Assembly (NCBI RefSeq): GCF_000315625.1
Contig: NW_005434665.1
Location: 771,137 to 835,136 of the forward strand
Direction of reading: 5' to 3'
DNA: 64,000 nucleotides
DNA from: Guillardia theta CCMP2712
Lineage: Eukaryota; Cryptophyceae; Pyrenomonadales; Geminigeraceae
Shown in pieces: positions 32,547 to 43,968 of this stretch. The translations under genes were made by a program, and so were the position numbers. The notes beneath the pieces are model-generated. The model made no database searches, had not been told where the DNA came from, and saw nothing but the letters and a program-made list of their open reading frames with translations. Within the stretch, counting starts at the first letter, position 1. The number at the start of each line of letters is the position of its first letter.

Positions 32547-32911
32547 TCCTCGTCCACACGTCCGTTACCGCTGTAACGGAGTATTTGGATCGAGCGGAAC
32601 CGGTTCAAATCGGCTCGAATCGATTTGAGACTTCAATGCGGCATGGGCAGCGCTAATGATGGGGGAGGGAGGGAGGGAGGGAAGGAAGGAGGGGCGTAGA
32701 GATGATGAAAATGGAGGAATAGAGAGAGAGAGGAAGGGAAGGGAAGGGAAGGGGAGAGGAGAGGAGGGAGGCCAACAGATAGCAGGAGAGGCTGAGAACT
32801 TAGTTATGCTCCGTTGCTGTGTGCTATTGCCTGCACCACTCGGATTTCAGGTAGACCTCCTGTGCAGAGATTGCTGAAATTCTGTTCCCCTAGCGGCTGA
32901 GCATCTTGAAC
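32547..32911. promoter_or_regulatory. Divergent promoter region, PAF1 / SNF5
   Basis: 365 bases between the two start codons, containing GGGA and GGAAG purine repeats (about 32660-32775) and a short dyad-like run CGGTTCAAATCGGCTCGAATC. I infer a shared promoter for two chromatin genes. Confidence 0.45.
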
Positions 32912-34481
32912 ATGAACAGAGAAGAGCTGCCCCAGGTTTGTATGAGTTCTGTACTCCTACGACTCCGACCACTAGGATTTGATTCATGGTGCTGCAGGGC
33001 GTACAAAACCTTGGCTCAGAGCAGATCATCTTATGGAAAGACACGAAGAAATGGGTTGAAGAGGTGGCAAAGAGGCTGAAGTACAACAATGTCCAGGTGG
33101 ACGATGTTCATCTTCCTGTTCGTGTATGATTCTCATCATCGTTTCTCAGGTTGCCAGACTAACAGGACTACCCACCGACGCATTCGACGCATGGTATTCA
33201 GGCGCGGCGCCTGAGGTAAAGATTACCACACTCTTGAGACAATGGATCAAGAAGATCGTGGATCAAAACGCCAACAAGCATCAGCCCGCATCAGACTTGC
33301 AGAAGCAGCAGCAATCTCCGATGCAACAGAACTTCGCTGGGGCCTCGGGGAAGTCACAGCAGGTAGCGTGACCTTCTTGCGAGATGCTGCGGTCTCACAT
33401 CCTGCAGCTTTTTCGTCCACAGCAAAATGTCTCCTCCCAGTATCAGGGGAACAAGCCCGGTCAGGTACCGCAGCTGCGAGCGGGCGTTACCTTTCCTGAC
33501 CTCCACTCCTTCAAACCAGGTGGGACGCGGTGGCCAGATGCTCCCTGGCGGGACAGGGATGTTCGGTGATAGTGCAGGAGCTCTCTCTGTGGATGCTTCA
33601 GCGAAGGTTTCCTCCGAGCTCATGCAGGCTATCTCAGGATACTACAACGATTACCTCTTTCCTGACCCCACCCGTGATGAGCTGCCGCCCTTCCCGAGGA
33701 TTCAAGCGCCGGTGGAGTACGTGGAAGCCAAACCTCCGCCAGACTGGTCGCCTGATAATTTCTTTCCCTCCTCCGACAGCGCTGCCGAAAAGTTGGTCCC
33801 CATCCGCCTTGAGATCCATGCGGACGGTCGTTCGCTAAGGGATGTAGTGATATGGAAGATCAGCGAGAATAACGGGAAGGGAGACGTGATTACGCCGGAA
33901 CAGTTTGCAAGGCACCTCTGTGAAGACACGGATCTCCCGCCAACCTTCGAACCTCTCATCGTCAACCAGATGAATGACCAGATCAATGACTTCCTCTACC
34001 ACGGGGCATCGGAGGAATCCGTGCAAGGGTGCATTGACGAGGATTCGTACGGCAACTCCACCGAAAGATTGCACAAGATCAAGATCGATGTGAGAGTGAA
34101 CGATTTCGTCTTGGAAGACCAATTCCTTTGGGACCTCAAGAGTCCGAACAGCGATGTGGACTTCTTCGTGGATCAATATTGCAATGACCTGCAGCTGCCT
34201 TCCGATCTGCGGGGATTAATAGCCCACAAGATTCGTGAAAAGATTTTCGAGTCCAGGAAAAAGATCCGCCAAGGGAGGGATGCAGGCATTATGAGGAGCA
34301 TCCGGATAAGATGGCGTGAGAGTGACAAGCGGGAATGGGGTCCCAACACGCAGGTGACAAGCCCAGTGGCTGCTGCTGTTGCCAGTCTGTGACGACCTTG
34401 CCGCGCTTGCAGTGGCTCACAGTGAAGGAGCGTGAGATGCTGGATCGGAATTCAAAGAAGCAGAGGAGAATGCCGGGTTGA
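32912..34481 (+). CDS. SMARCB1: SNF5/SMARCB1 (INI1) chromatin-remodelling subunit
   Basis: Exon 1 encodes MNREELPQ; later exons contain a Gln-rich linker and the two imperfect SNF5 repeats, VPIRLEIHADGRSLRDVVIW...ITPEQFARHLCEDTDLP and KIKIDVRVNDFVLEDQFLWD...VDFFVDQYCNDLQLP, each followed by a helix. The last exon adds WLTVKEREMLDRNSKKQRRM, similar to the basic C-terminus of the family. SNF5 is a core subunit of SWI/SNF and RSC remodellers, contacting the nucleosome acidic patch. Introns are short; 33097-33149 (53 nt) is chosen over a 26-nt alternative. Length about 400 residues, normal for SMARCB1. Confidence 0.9.
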
Positions 34482-34766
34482 TCTCTCCCTTTGTTTGTGG
34501 CTGTTAATTGACTGCACGTGGAATACCACAGATGTGAAGCCCCGACCCTTCATGAACAACATGAATATGCCTGTGTTACCGAGATACTAGCTGTTAAAAC
34601 CTACGAACTACAACGATGTACTAGCTGTTTCAAAAGAGGAAGTGATGATAACTAACTGAGGTCCGATCGGCCGAGGCTGGCCCGGCTTCGCCCGACGACG
34701 AAATACGGGAGGCGGCCTGCAGCGGAGGCGGCCCGGGGAGTCGGAGTCCGACGGAGTCCCGGCGGG

Positions 34767-34788
34767 ACCGTACTGGGAAGAGTACGGT
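34767..34788. repeat. Perfect 8-bp hairpin
   Basis: ACCGTACT and AGTACGGT separated by GGGAAG. Confidence 0.8.
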
Positions 34789-35214
34789 CGGAGCAGCTTG
34801 ATCTTCTTTACTCAAAGCTTGATCAGAGCTGAGACGGTCGGACTGAGTAAAGGACTGAGCGTCAGAGTCACGCTTCCGCGAGTCAAGTGCATATCCTTTA
34901 CGCAAAGTAAAGCATATCATAATCAAAAATAGAAAATGAGAAGGTTGCCATCATATCCGTATCTACTAGACAAGTTCCACATACAGCCTGATTAGTCATC
35001 TTCTTTCCTAGGTACTAAAGTTTACTTACTTGGTGGATTCGGGACTGTAAGGCTTCGGAAGTAAAAACATCCGGACCAGCATGCGACCACCTCCTGATAC
35101 GGATACGTGAGGGGTGGGTCCAGAGGGGGCAGGGAGGGGGTCCGACCTTGATATTGATATTACCATGTCGCCGAGTAGGGTAGGTGGGGGAACATATCAG
35201 TGCATTTGTAGTAA

Positions 35215-35273
35215 GGTCCTAGCTGTGTCCTAGCCAGGGTACAGCGCGTGTAGGACCCTAAGAAGCTAGGACC
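35215..35273. repeat. Inverted repeat, 10-bp arms
   Basis: GGTCCTAGCT (35215-35224) and AGCTAGGACC (35264-35273), perfect arms, 39-base spacer. Confidence 0.8.
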
Positions 35274-35403
35274 TCTAGAGCACAATATGGACCCTAAGTG
35301 ATACCCTCGAGGTCCTAGGAAACGAATCAATCGGGGACCATTATAAACACGGAACATATCAGCGGAAGAAAGCAAAGAAAGGACGACGGCAGGGAAGAAG
35401 TCA

Positions 35404-36057
35404 GTGAGGAGATCAGGCCCCCTGGAGGAGGTAGGCTTCAGTCTCCGAGTCACCCGCCTTTCCGAGCCATCGCCAGAGCCCGTCAGCAACAAGGACGGAG
35501 GAAGACTCTTCTCAGGGACTGCGAGAGAAGGCTATTTTTCTGAGGCAGGAAAGGAGGAAATGAAGCTCATCAATGATGAGGCGTTTCAGCAGATTCTTCT
35601 GTCTCAGGCGGTAAACATGAAGAGTTCTAAATCGACTCCCACAGTTAAGGAAGATGTCAACGTGAAGGAATATTTCCATCATTGGTTCATGATCAGCAAG
35701 TTTATGAAGTCCTGCAACAATTGCAAAATTGCTGTGAGGCAAAAGAAAACATTTATCCGAGCCGAGAAATCCCGCGATGGCTCAGAAGTGACATATTTCT
35801 GTCCCCCTTTTCCGTGGCAAAGGCAGAAAAGAATATGGGAGTCTTTTGACAAGAAGAGCATGCTCAAGACCAAGATGGATCCTGGGAGCTCGATCCGATT
35901 GGATGGATTTTCCGCTGGAAGAACGCCGGAACAAGAACAAGGACAACTCAAGTCTGCCCGAGGTCGTCGAGCCCTGTCCCTTCCCGACATCAGTCACATT
36001 CATGTATCCAGCAAACCTCCCCTGGCTCAAATCAACAGTGGCGAGCTGATTCGTTGA
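35404..36057 (+). CDS. Orphan ORF, hypothetical protein
   Basis: Open for 217 codons; the first in-frame ATG is at 35560 (MKLINDEAFQQILLSQAVNM), so the true protein is either about 165 residues or has an upstream exon. Soluble, basic, with a SCNNCK pair and a Gln/Glu-rich stretch near the end. Codon bias is weak. An AATAAA at 36211-36216 lies downstream. No family recognised. Confidence 0.4.
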   Translation: MRRSGPLEEVGFSLRVTRLSEPSPEPVSNKDGGRLFSGTAREGYFSEAGKEEMKLINDEAFQQILLSQAVNMKSSKSTPTVKEDVNVKEYFHHWFMISKFMKSCNNCKIAVRQKKTFIRAEKSRDGSEVTYFCPPFPWQRQKRIWESFDKKSMLKTKMDPGSSIRLDGFSAGRTPEQEQGQLKSARGRRALSLPDISHIHVSSKPPLAQINSGELIR

Positions 36058-36251
36058 TGAAGGATAAACTGATGATTGACTTCACCTGTAATGTAGATGG
36101 CACGCTCGAGGACACAACGAAATTTTGCGATTGGAATTGCCGTGAATGAACTTGAGAATTTATTGGAGGTTTGTAAACTTATCGTCGCATCCAATTCAGT
36201 GTATTTCCCAAATAAAGTTCAGATGTGCCTATCCCCGAGGCAGCATCTGCT

Positions 36252-38027
36252 TCATGCGTCCGCTTTTTCTGACTCCTGGAGCTTTACTGGCCTGACGAGA
36301 TACATGGGATCTTCTGCATTCATGGCCTTCATGGCAAGCCTGAACAAAGACTGCAAAATATGCATGTTAGCTGCACACTAAGTATCCTCTGACTGCATAC
36401 CCGCTTCCTGGAGTAAGTGAATGTCGGATTCAAATTGAGGGCAGCAGCAATCTCCTGTACGAAGGAACAAAAATGTAGATTCAGGCCTTGTGAGTCAGCA
36501 TCCTTCTTCCGCGTACCTTGCCGTACTCGATCCACTCGTCGTCCATCTTATGCCCTTGATCCTTCAGACGCTGAATCTGGATGAGGTAAACAAGCAAAGT
36601 TACGAGTCTTGTGGATGCTCAGAGTCATTCGCAGACCTCGGCATCCGCATCTAGGCACGTGAATGCATCTTCCTGTGGAGGGATTGGTTTCTTGATTGCT
36701 AGGAAATTGTTAAATCGGAGACTCAGGTTGGTGGTCATACTTTCGCGTATAGCAACCTCACATTCGATCGCCTCTGTTTGATCCTAGGACATAGTCAAGA
36801 TTCCACAAAACCGCATCCCACACACACACCTCAGAATAGAGATAGTAGGACTGTTCCACTCCCTTCCTTTGCTCGGCCTTCGGCGTCCTCTGTGATACAG
36901 CATGTTTTGGAGCATGATCTATGACATGAGAGTAAGGAAGGGCCAAGAACTAACGAAGGCAGCGATCACCTGCTGCAGAATCTCTCATTTGCTGAGTGTC
37001 ACTCATGATGTCGGTAACGACGGCCTTGGCTGCTTGCACGGACCTGCAAGAGAGATTTGAGCTTACTTCTGACTTCACACAGGAGTTGCAATATACTTGG
37101 AGTCACCAACAATGATGATCTCTCTTTGTGCATTGCCATCCTCGTCTTCTGTCCCTGGCCTACGAACCAGAAATGGTAACCGAAAACTCAAAATCTTTGA
37201 AAGCAGTCTGAAAGACGATACTTGTTCTGCAAGAAGAGCTTAGCATTCGTATCACTTTGTATCTTCTTGATATTAGCTCCTCCCCGTCCGATGATGGCAG
37301 AGGCCACGGCGTTGGAAACGTCAAAAATTTCCTTCTCCAATCTCACGGCCGGCGCCGATGCCTTAGCTGCGACCACATCATCAATTCGCTTCTTGGCGGC
37401 TTGAATGTTTTCTGCAGGTGCTCCATACAAGACAATCTCGACATGCTCCTGTTGCTCAACAGCATCACACACTCTCATTCGCACTCCAGTATCCTCTGTG
37501 AGCTTTCGAACGTTGACCCCTCCTCTGCCAATCAGGAAAGGGAGTACGCTCTTTGGAACTTCAAGCTTAACAATGCCCTTGATACTCTCCAAAATCATTT
37601 CCTTAGCCCTCGCCACGTTTTCGGCGCTTCCACGGATCTCAATATCTCTCTCGGCGCCATCGTAATGCTTTGACAAGTAGATGATGGTTTTGGTGGCCGC
37701 GGTTATTCTGTTGATGTTCTCTCTTTTGTTTCCTATGATGAGGAAGCTGAATTCCTTTTCAACTTTCAATATTTCCTTCACCTTGGCTTCCTTTGAAGTG
37801 GACTTCTTCTTCTCTGCCTTCTCAGGGTTGGGGGGAAGTTCAGAGGTGCTGAACCTTCTAATGCAGGCAACCCGGGGAGTCTGGCCCCTCCAGGCCTCCT
37901 CTGCCATCGAACTTGCACGGCCACACCAGACGGGCGATGAAAAGCTCAACAAATTTCTGCTCCTCCCCGCCAGACTCCCCGCCATCTTCGACACCAGGCC
38001 CCCACCTACCCGCAGCATTCCGCGCAT
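36252..38027 (-). CDS. Triple-KH RNA-binding protein with mitochondrial-like presequence
   Basis: The first exon encodes an Arg/Ser-rich leader free of acidic residues at the start (MRGMLRVGGGLVSKMAG ... IRRFSTSELP), typical of a mitochondrial targeting peptide. Three vigilin-type KH domains follow: FSFLIIGNKRENINRITAAT, then LPFLIGRGGVNVRKLTEDTG, then ASAIIGRGGANIKKIQSDTN, each with the GxxG loop (GNKR, GRGG, GRGG). The third KH is completed in the next exons (EDEDGNAQREIIIVGDSK, SVQAAKAVVTDIMSD). The C-terminal part (KAEQRKGVEQSYYLYSE ... LAMKAMNAEDPMYLVRPVK) is spread over at least six tiny exons with introns of 45-90 nt. It should bind single-stranded RNA; mitochondrial location is inferred only from the leader. 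Confidence 0.78.
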
Positions 38028-38264
38028 GAGCCACCGCGGTCGAGGTTTTAGTCAACAAAAGGGTTTAGGTAAAAGGGTTTTTGCTGTGGCCCTCATCCCT
38101 CCTCTTGACATCTGCGGGTGGCGGGAAAGAAAGCAGCAGCAGCGGGCAGGATTCAGCGGCATTCGTCCTCCTCCCTCTTCCTCTTCCTCCTCCGCCCCCG
38201 CCTCCAGCTCCTCCTCCTCCTGCAGCTCCTCCTCCTCCTTCTCTTACTGCCTACAACTTCGTCA
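38028..38264. promoter_or_regulatory. Divergent promoter region, triple-KH / prefoldin 5
   Basis: 237 bases between divergent starts, with a CTCCTC-rich pyrimidine tract (38161-38245) immediately upstream of the prefoldin ATG. Confidence 0.45.
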
Positions 38265-39266
38265 ATGTCTACTGGTTCGCAGGTATGTCTGTCGGTTCGC
38301 TGGTGCCCTTTGCACTTCTATTCTTGTTGTCGTTTTTTTGATGAATCTCCCCTCTTTCTTGCTCCGTCCTCATTGGGTCCAGGTCAACGTCGCATCTCTC
38401 CCCATCGACCAGCTTCAAGCGCTGAGGGAGCAGCTGCAGGTGACGACGTTGAGGAGACACCCTTGCATGTTGGGCTGACGCAACAGTAGGAGGAAGATCG
38501 TTTCCTGACGAACTCCTACTCCCAGTTGAAGGTGATCTCACTTGCTGGTCCTGTCTGCACATGTTCACTTCATCGCTCAGATCGCTCAGAACAAGTTTGT
38601 CGACTCTCGTGAGGCCCTCAAGGTCATCACACCGGAGAACATTGACAAGGTAACCTTGATCATCATTTGTTTCGTTTTGTCATCATTTGTTTCGTTTTGT
38701 TTCGTTTTGTCCTCCTTTCCCTTCAGGACATTCTCGTTCCGATGACATCGTCGCTGTATGTCAAGGTGCCCCTTGACCGTCATATCGTATGCCACATGAC
38801 ACGTGGACCTCAGGGATCTCTGGCCAAGACGGACACTGTCCTTGTCGACATTGGGACAGGCACAGTCTACTGGGGACGGACAGGAAGTGACCTGCGCTTC
38901 AGGTTATTATGTGGAGAAGACTCCAGAGGAAGCAGACGACTACTTGAAGCGCAAGGTCTCGTTGCCTGAACATCACTGCTATCCTCCTCTTCCTCCCTCT
39001 CATCCTTCTTCTTCTTCCCTCCCTTCGCGCCTCCCGCTCCACCTCACCTTTCCTCTTTCTGACCCCTTGTCCAGATTTCATACCTTGGTGACAACTGTGA
39101 AAAGCTGGAATCAAATATCTCTGAGAAGCGCAAGAACATCGAGGCCGTCACGATGGTATTGCAGGTGTCCCAAGTCTCCGTCGGCCGTGTGGACCACTGA
39201 CCCCTTTCACAGGCTCGGATCAGGGCGATGAACGAGCAAGCGCAGCCTGGTGCGAAGAGCTCGTAG
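38265..39266 (+). CDS. PFDN5: Prefoldin subunit 5
   Basis: Eight or so very short exons: MSTGSQ / VNVASLPIDQLQALREQLQ / EEDRFLTNSYSQLK / IAQNKFVDSREALKVITPEN... / DILVPMTSSLYVK / GSLAKTDTVLVDIGTG / YYVEKTPEEADDYLKRK / ISYLGDNCEKLESNISEK.... This matches prefoldin 5 point for point, including LVPLTSS and GTGYYVEKT motifs between the two coiled-coil arms. Prefoldin is a hexameric cytosolic chaperone that delivers nascent actin and tubulin to the CCT chaperonin. The exon junction in GTG|YYVEK only keeps frame if a 43-nt intron with a GC donor (38860-38902) is used. Final residues ARIRAMNEQAQPGAKSS end at 39266, 40-160 bases from the convergent helicase gene. Confidence 0.92.
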
Positions 39267-39425
39267 GGAGTGAAGAGCAGAACTTTCAACGATCAATTAT
39301 CGACATTCATTGCTTCATAAACATTCTCGAGGAATGACTATCGTCATCGTTCCGTTTACATTTTCTCTGCTTCGCCCCGCACATCTCACCACCTGCCTCG
39401 CCCCCGTCCTCCCCTGCTGCCATCG

Positions 39426-42253
39426 TCACATGCCTCGTTCGACAGAACATCCTCCTCCCACCTGAAGGGTCGACCGCGCACGAAGGGGCTGCGAGACATT
39501 TGCTGGACGAAATGGTGAGCAGCTGCATGGATGCCACTACCGCAGCGCCTGTTACCTTCTCCTCCTTCGCGTCCTGAAGAACCTGGTAGAGCGAGTTTGG
39601 AACCTCCTGGTCGGCCTCTTTCAGGACCTGGACATCCACGTCAGCGTCTGCTCTGAGGACCATGCTCACGTCTCTTGCTCGCCTTGATGAGCGCTGGACC
39701 CAAGGTCCCAATAGCCGCGTCATTCCGCGTGAAGAACGAGTAGGCAGTCCCGCTCCGACCAGCTCGTCCTGTCCTTCCAATGCGGTGGACGTAGTCGGAT
39801 ATCTACCAACAAGTATGTCAGAGAGGGAGAGAGAAAGTGGTTGACAGAGCATCAGTCAGGGGAAGAGGCGGGGAGGAGAGCAGGAGGAAGAACGAGGGAC
39901 ATATGGCAAGAGGCAAGAAGAGACAAGGAGGGACGCAGATTTCTTTCCTCACCTGCCCCGGCATATCATAGTTGACGACCAGCAAGACGTCGTTCACGTC
40001 CAGCCCTCTCGAGGCGACATCAGTCGCTACGAGAATCTGGCAGTCCCCCCGTTTGAACTGGACAAGAATTCAGTTGCTGCTCACAACCTTGTACACTCGC
40101 CTGTCCTAAAACCCAATCTCGCTCCTGCTGATCCTTGTCTCCATGAATTCCTTTCAGGGCTTGAGTCACCGACCGCAAAGAGGAATGAAGGTTGAAGAAC
40201 AGGGGCAGAGGTAGAGGAAGGAGCAGGAGCAGGATGGATAAGAGGCAGGAAACGATTGTTACCAAAGGCTCGATAACCGCAGCGACGGAGTTCGAAGACG
40301 AGGTCGTCTGTTGTCCTTTTTGTTGCAGAGAATATCTGAATCTCGTCACGAACCAACACCATAGGAGCATCTACTCACAAGGATTTTTCCATCGGGCATA
40401 TCCTTATTGAAGGCCGAAAGGATCCTGACAAGTCGGGGAGGCTTGTCCGCCTCCTCCAGCACCTTGAGCAAAGCAGGGTTCAGGTTGAGAGGTTTGCCAT
40501 CAGGAATCAATCACCTCGACGTATTGTAAAACTGTCTTGACAGCTTGCATGCCATGACTGAAGAGAGATGATCAGAAGCTGAAGTAACGAAGCGCATGAC
40601 AACGACGCGAACCTGCCGACGTAAGCAACGAGGTGCTTTGGATGCAAAAAATCTTGCGCCATTGCCTGTGGGATTCCAAATTTATCGAATATCAAAGGCA
40701 CCCATGGTAACAAACCTGCACTTCAGTTGGCCATGTCGCTGTGAACATCAGAGTCTGCCGGTCGGGCCGGATCTGACTGACGATGGAGCGGATCTTGGAG
40801 GAGGACATGAGATAGGGACAGCAAAGAGGTTCAAGCTCGAGGAACCTGAGGCTCGAATCCCATATCCAACATCCTGTCTGCTTCATCCAAGACAAGGTAT
40901 GTTACCCTGCACTATTCGATCAAAAACCTCTCCTCCACTCTTCTCCACTCTTCTCCTTCACCGTCTCAGATTTGTCGTTCCGGTTTCAAGGAAATCTATG
41001 AGGCGCCCAGGGGTTCCAACACAGATGTCGATTCCTGCAGGAATACATCAGCATCGCTCGATCCAGATCATGACCTGCAAGTAGGAGGGAGGGAAAGTCC
41101 AACGCTCCTCCTTCTGTCTGTATCCTCACCTCGTCTCAGCGACCCTGCCTGCGGTCCCTTCGGCGCTCCTCCAAACACTGCTCCAGTCCATGATGAGAGA
41201 AAGATATCAACTTCCCCCTCTCTTTCACCGCAAGTACTCCGAAGCCTCGAGCTCCTTCCAAACTTGTAAGCAACATCCTGTTACGAGCTTGTCAGGCGCA
41301 ACTGTTATACTGGCGAGAAAAAGTCCTGCACCTGGATCTGTTGAGCCAACTCGCGCGTGGGAGCCAAGACGAGTACAATGGGTCCATCCCCTGGTCGCAG
41401 GGCCGGCTGCCAGCAGATATCACAAGAAGACTGACAAGCATTTGCACACCGACCTGTGCGTTAACGTGTACGATTGCTGGAAGCAAAAAAGAGAGAGTCT
41501 TTCCAGATCCTGCATTTGAGCGTCAGGCAAAAGCAAACAGGTGATTGAAAAAACGACAGAAGCAAAACAAGACCACTGCGAAGATATACACATTATGGGC
41601 AATTGACATCGAAGTCACAGCATACTGCTCTAATCAAACCTGTTTCAGCAATGCAGACACCATCCCTGCCGGACAATGCAATCGGCCTACAAAAAAGGTT
41701 GAAATAAGTGGGAATAGGATCATGTGCATGGATATGAATGGGGCTTGGAAAGTTCGGAAAGTGGGGGCATGACACGAAGCAAGGAAAGCCAGAGGGATGG
41801 CAAATAAGCATGGGGAAACAGGAGTGAAGGTAACGAGAAAGGGGCAATACAAACCATCCGATCGACTGAACTGGTGTGGGCTCTACGAAGCCTTCTTGTG
41901 CTATCTGAGTCAACACATACTGTGGGAACCCCCCCTGTCGAGCAGTCAGGTACGGAAATGTTCCACCTACCCCTACTTGCTCGAAGGTCAAGATAGGCCG
42001 TGGTGCATCCTCCCCCTGCACGAGACGTCAGCCATCGCCAAAAGCTGCAGGTTGCAAACAGACCTCCATCCTGATTTCGAGACGCTCTGTGATGCTTTGA
42101 ACCTCCTCCTGTCGTGTCACAAGTCAAGATTTTCCTAGCTTGAGTTGCGGCAGCACTCAAACCGGACTCAATGCAGCAACTTGGGGATGTTCCTTGTAGA
42201 AGTTCTTCTGGAACACGGGAAGGTCCCATTTCTTCCAATCCTGCGTCAGGCAT
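39426..42253 (-). CDS. DEAD-box RNA helicase, DDX5/DBP2-type (5' end unresolved)
   Basis: Exon pieces on the minus strand: [50 protein letters not shown], the Q-motif area [28 protein letters not shown] (Walker A start), [11 protein letters not shown] (Ia), [17 protein letters not shown] (DEAD box), [12 protein letters not shown] (motif III, S/TAT), [18 protein letters not shown] (V) and [13 protein letters not shown] (VI). KNFYKEHP before the Q motif marks the DDX5/DDX17/DBP2 branch. These helicases unwind short duplexes in splicing, mRNP assembly and decay. At least 14 exons with short introns. The stop is 39426 if the last intron is spliced in phase, or 39307 if read through. The start lies upstream of 42253 and was not found. 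An intron at 39682-39628 begins with GC. Confidence 0.85.
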
Positions 42254-43968
42254 TGCACTGAGCCTGAGAATATGAATGATCGAAGAATACCTCCTTTGAG
42301 ATGTCTTTCAGATTCCTGCCTAAATCTTGGGACTTATACTAAAACAAACCAGTCATCACATGCAGTACAAACAAAAAGCAACACTGACTGGCTGATTGTT
42401 CGCTTGCTCATATTGATAGTCTGGAACTGTCACAAATCGTATGAGAACTGGCCAGCAGCAGCAGGACGGATTTTACATTCGGAGCTTTCATGCCTATTGC
42501 CTCCACGTAGATACGGAGGTTGATATGAACCTGCACATCTCATGATGATGAACACACAAGAAGCATCAACAACGTACCAGAGAAGCCGTTAGTGTTGGAA
42601 GTTTCAGCCTGTCGAATTCAAAAATCATCGGATGCCTATGTCCACAACACTCTTCATTACCAGCGCGATGTAGAGACAGAGAGATTGGGCGATGACAACC
42701 CCCCATGCATTGATGACAACTTTCGCTTTCATCTTGAATACAAGCCTGTGGTTGATTTGGGTAAGCCCAGACAGCAGAAACTGGATACAAGTGTACCCTG
42801 AGGACAATTCGATCCCTTCAGTCAATCACAAGTCTATCGTGTCAGAAGCAGAAGTCTATCGTGCGATTCAGCGTCGACATAAAGCTATCATCATGCTTGT
42901 ATTAGTAGTTGTGCCAACATGATTCAAATAAAATCTGGTAATCGGTTCCTTGTTCTGGTGTGTAAGAAGAATGAGATGTACTTATGTCTCTAAAACTTCG
43001 GGAGAGGTGCACACGTGGCAACGAAAAAACTGATCCGACACAAGAGGGTTCCTGCTGCCATCACGCACATACAGCGGGATAGCGCTCTCAGAGCAGATCA
43101 GACATGTGACAAGAATCGATAGGCGACCAGCAGGAGCAGGAATGGCGTCGATCAAACTTATAACCCTTACGACAGGGGTGCGGCTCGAGGCGCAAAGGCA
43201 GAACAAAAGGATGTTGGATTGATAGAGCAAGATGAGCAGTTAGAAGGGAGGCAAGAACGATTCATCTCTCTAGGTAAAGGTGAAGGAGGAGTTCTGATGG
43301 GGTTTGTTAGGAATAGAGCAGGCAGACGGATGGAGGTAGTGGACGTAGCAAGGGAAGGGAAGGGCAGCAATACGAACTGAAGCAGCATGCGTATGAAGTA
43401 AAGACGAAGTGAGGGGCCGGACAAGGAGGAGGAGCAGGGATGGAGAGATGGAGGAGGAGGACATGAAAGAACGGAGCGGGGAGCGCGACAGCATGGCTGG
43501 GGCATGTGCAGGGTTGCAAGTCCAATTTCCCTGCATGGCGCTCAGGCAGCCCGAGGTCTGCCACCTAAACTACCACTCATGGCCTAAGCTACCACTTATG
43601 CCATCCAACTTGGGTACCACTTGCCATCTAAGCTACCACACACAAAGTTGGCCGGGCACCGTGGCACCCGGCGGAGGTTTTTCAGTTCCGAGAGCGGCCG
43701 GGCCGGGCCGGGCGGTGGCGTTACCGTAGTCACATGATACCTCAGGAGGGCCGACCGCGGTGAGCCCGGGCGTAACATGACGGCATTCAATGATTACAGT
43801 GAAGTCATACGAGTTACTCGCTGGTTTCCGAGTTGAAGTCAGTAAGTTGAATCATTTGATAATTGAAAGAATAACTGCAGTGTTCACAAATCATGAAAAG
43901 AATACGTGTGACTGATGAATACGGCAACGCCCTGCACTGTCCCAACGGGCCCCCGGGCGCGGCTGAAA
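42254..43968. other. Stretch without a supported gene; GC-rich island near 43650-43800
   Basis: Probably includes the missing 5' exon(s) of the helicase. A minus-strand frame at 43230-42982 ends with LICSESAIPLYV...FFRCHVCTS, two CxxC-like pairs that might be a zinc-binding last exon of an unrecognised gene, but I found no partner exons. 43650-43800 is a CpG island with (GGGCC)n words: GGCCGGGCCGGGCCGGGC. Confidence 0.45.

Larger units (their letters stand above)
34482..35403. other. Intergenic region with GC-rich island, hairpins and inverted repeat
   Basis: 34655-34900 is a CpG-rich island with CCCGGGG, GGAGTCGGAGTCCGAC and a perfect hairpin ACCGTACT-GGGAAG-AGTACGGT (34767-34788). Around 35215-35273 a perfect 10-base inverted repeat GGTCCTAGCT ... 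AGCTAGGACC encloses 39 bases, with further CTAGGAC and GGACCCTAAG words nearby. About 35090-35200 has GGGGG and TAGGGTAGG runs. No gene seen. Confidence 0.6.

Noticed and set aside
33124-33149. A 26-nt intron (GTATGA...TCTCAG) in SNF5
   Set aside because: A 53-nt intron with a better CAG|GTGGAC donor at 33097 uses the same acceptor and keeps the frame, and 53 nt is the size of other introns here.
42566-42825. Hydrophobic minus-strand frames between the helicase and the transporter
   Set aside because: Short, no codon bias, no partner exons; cannot be supported as a gene.
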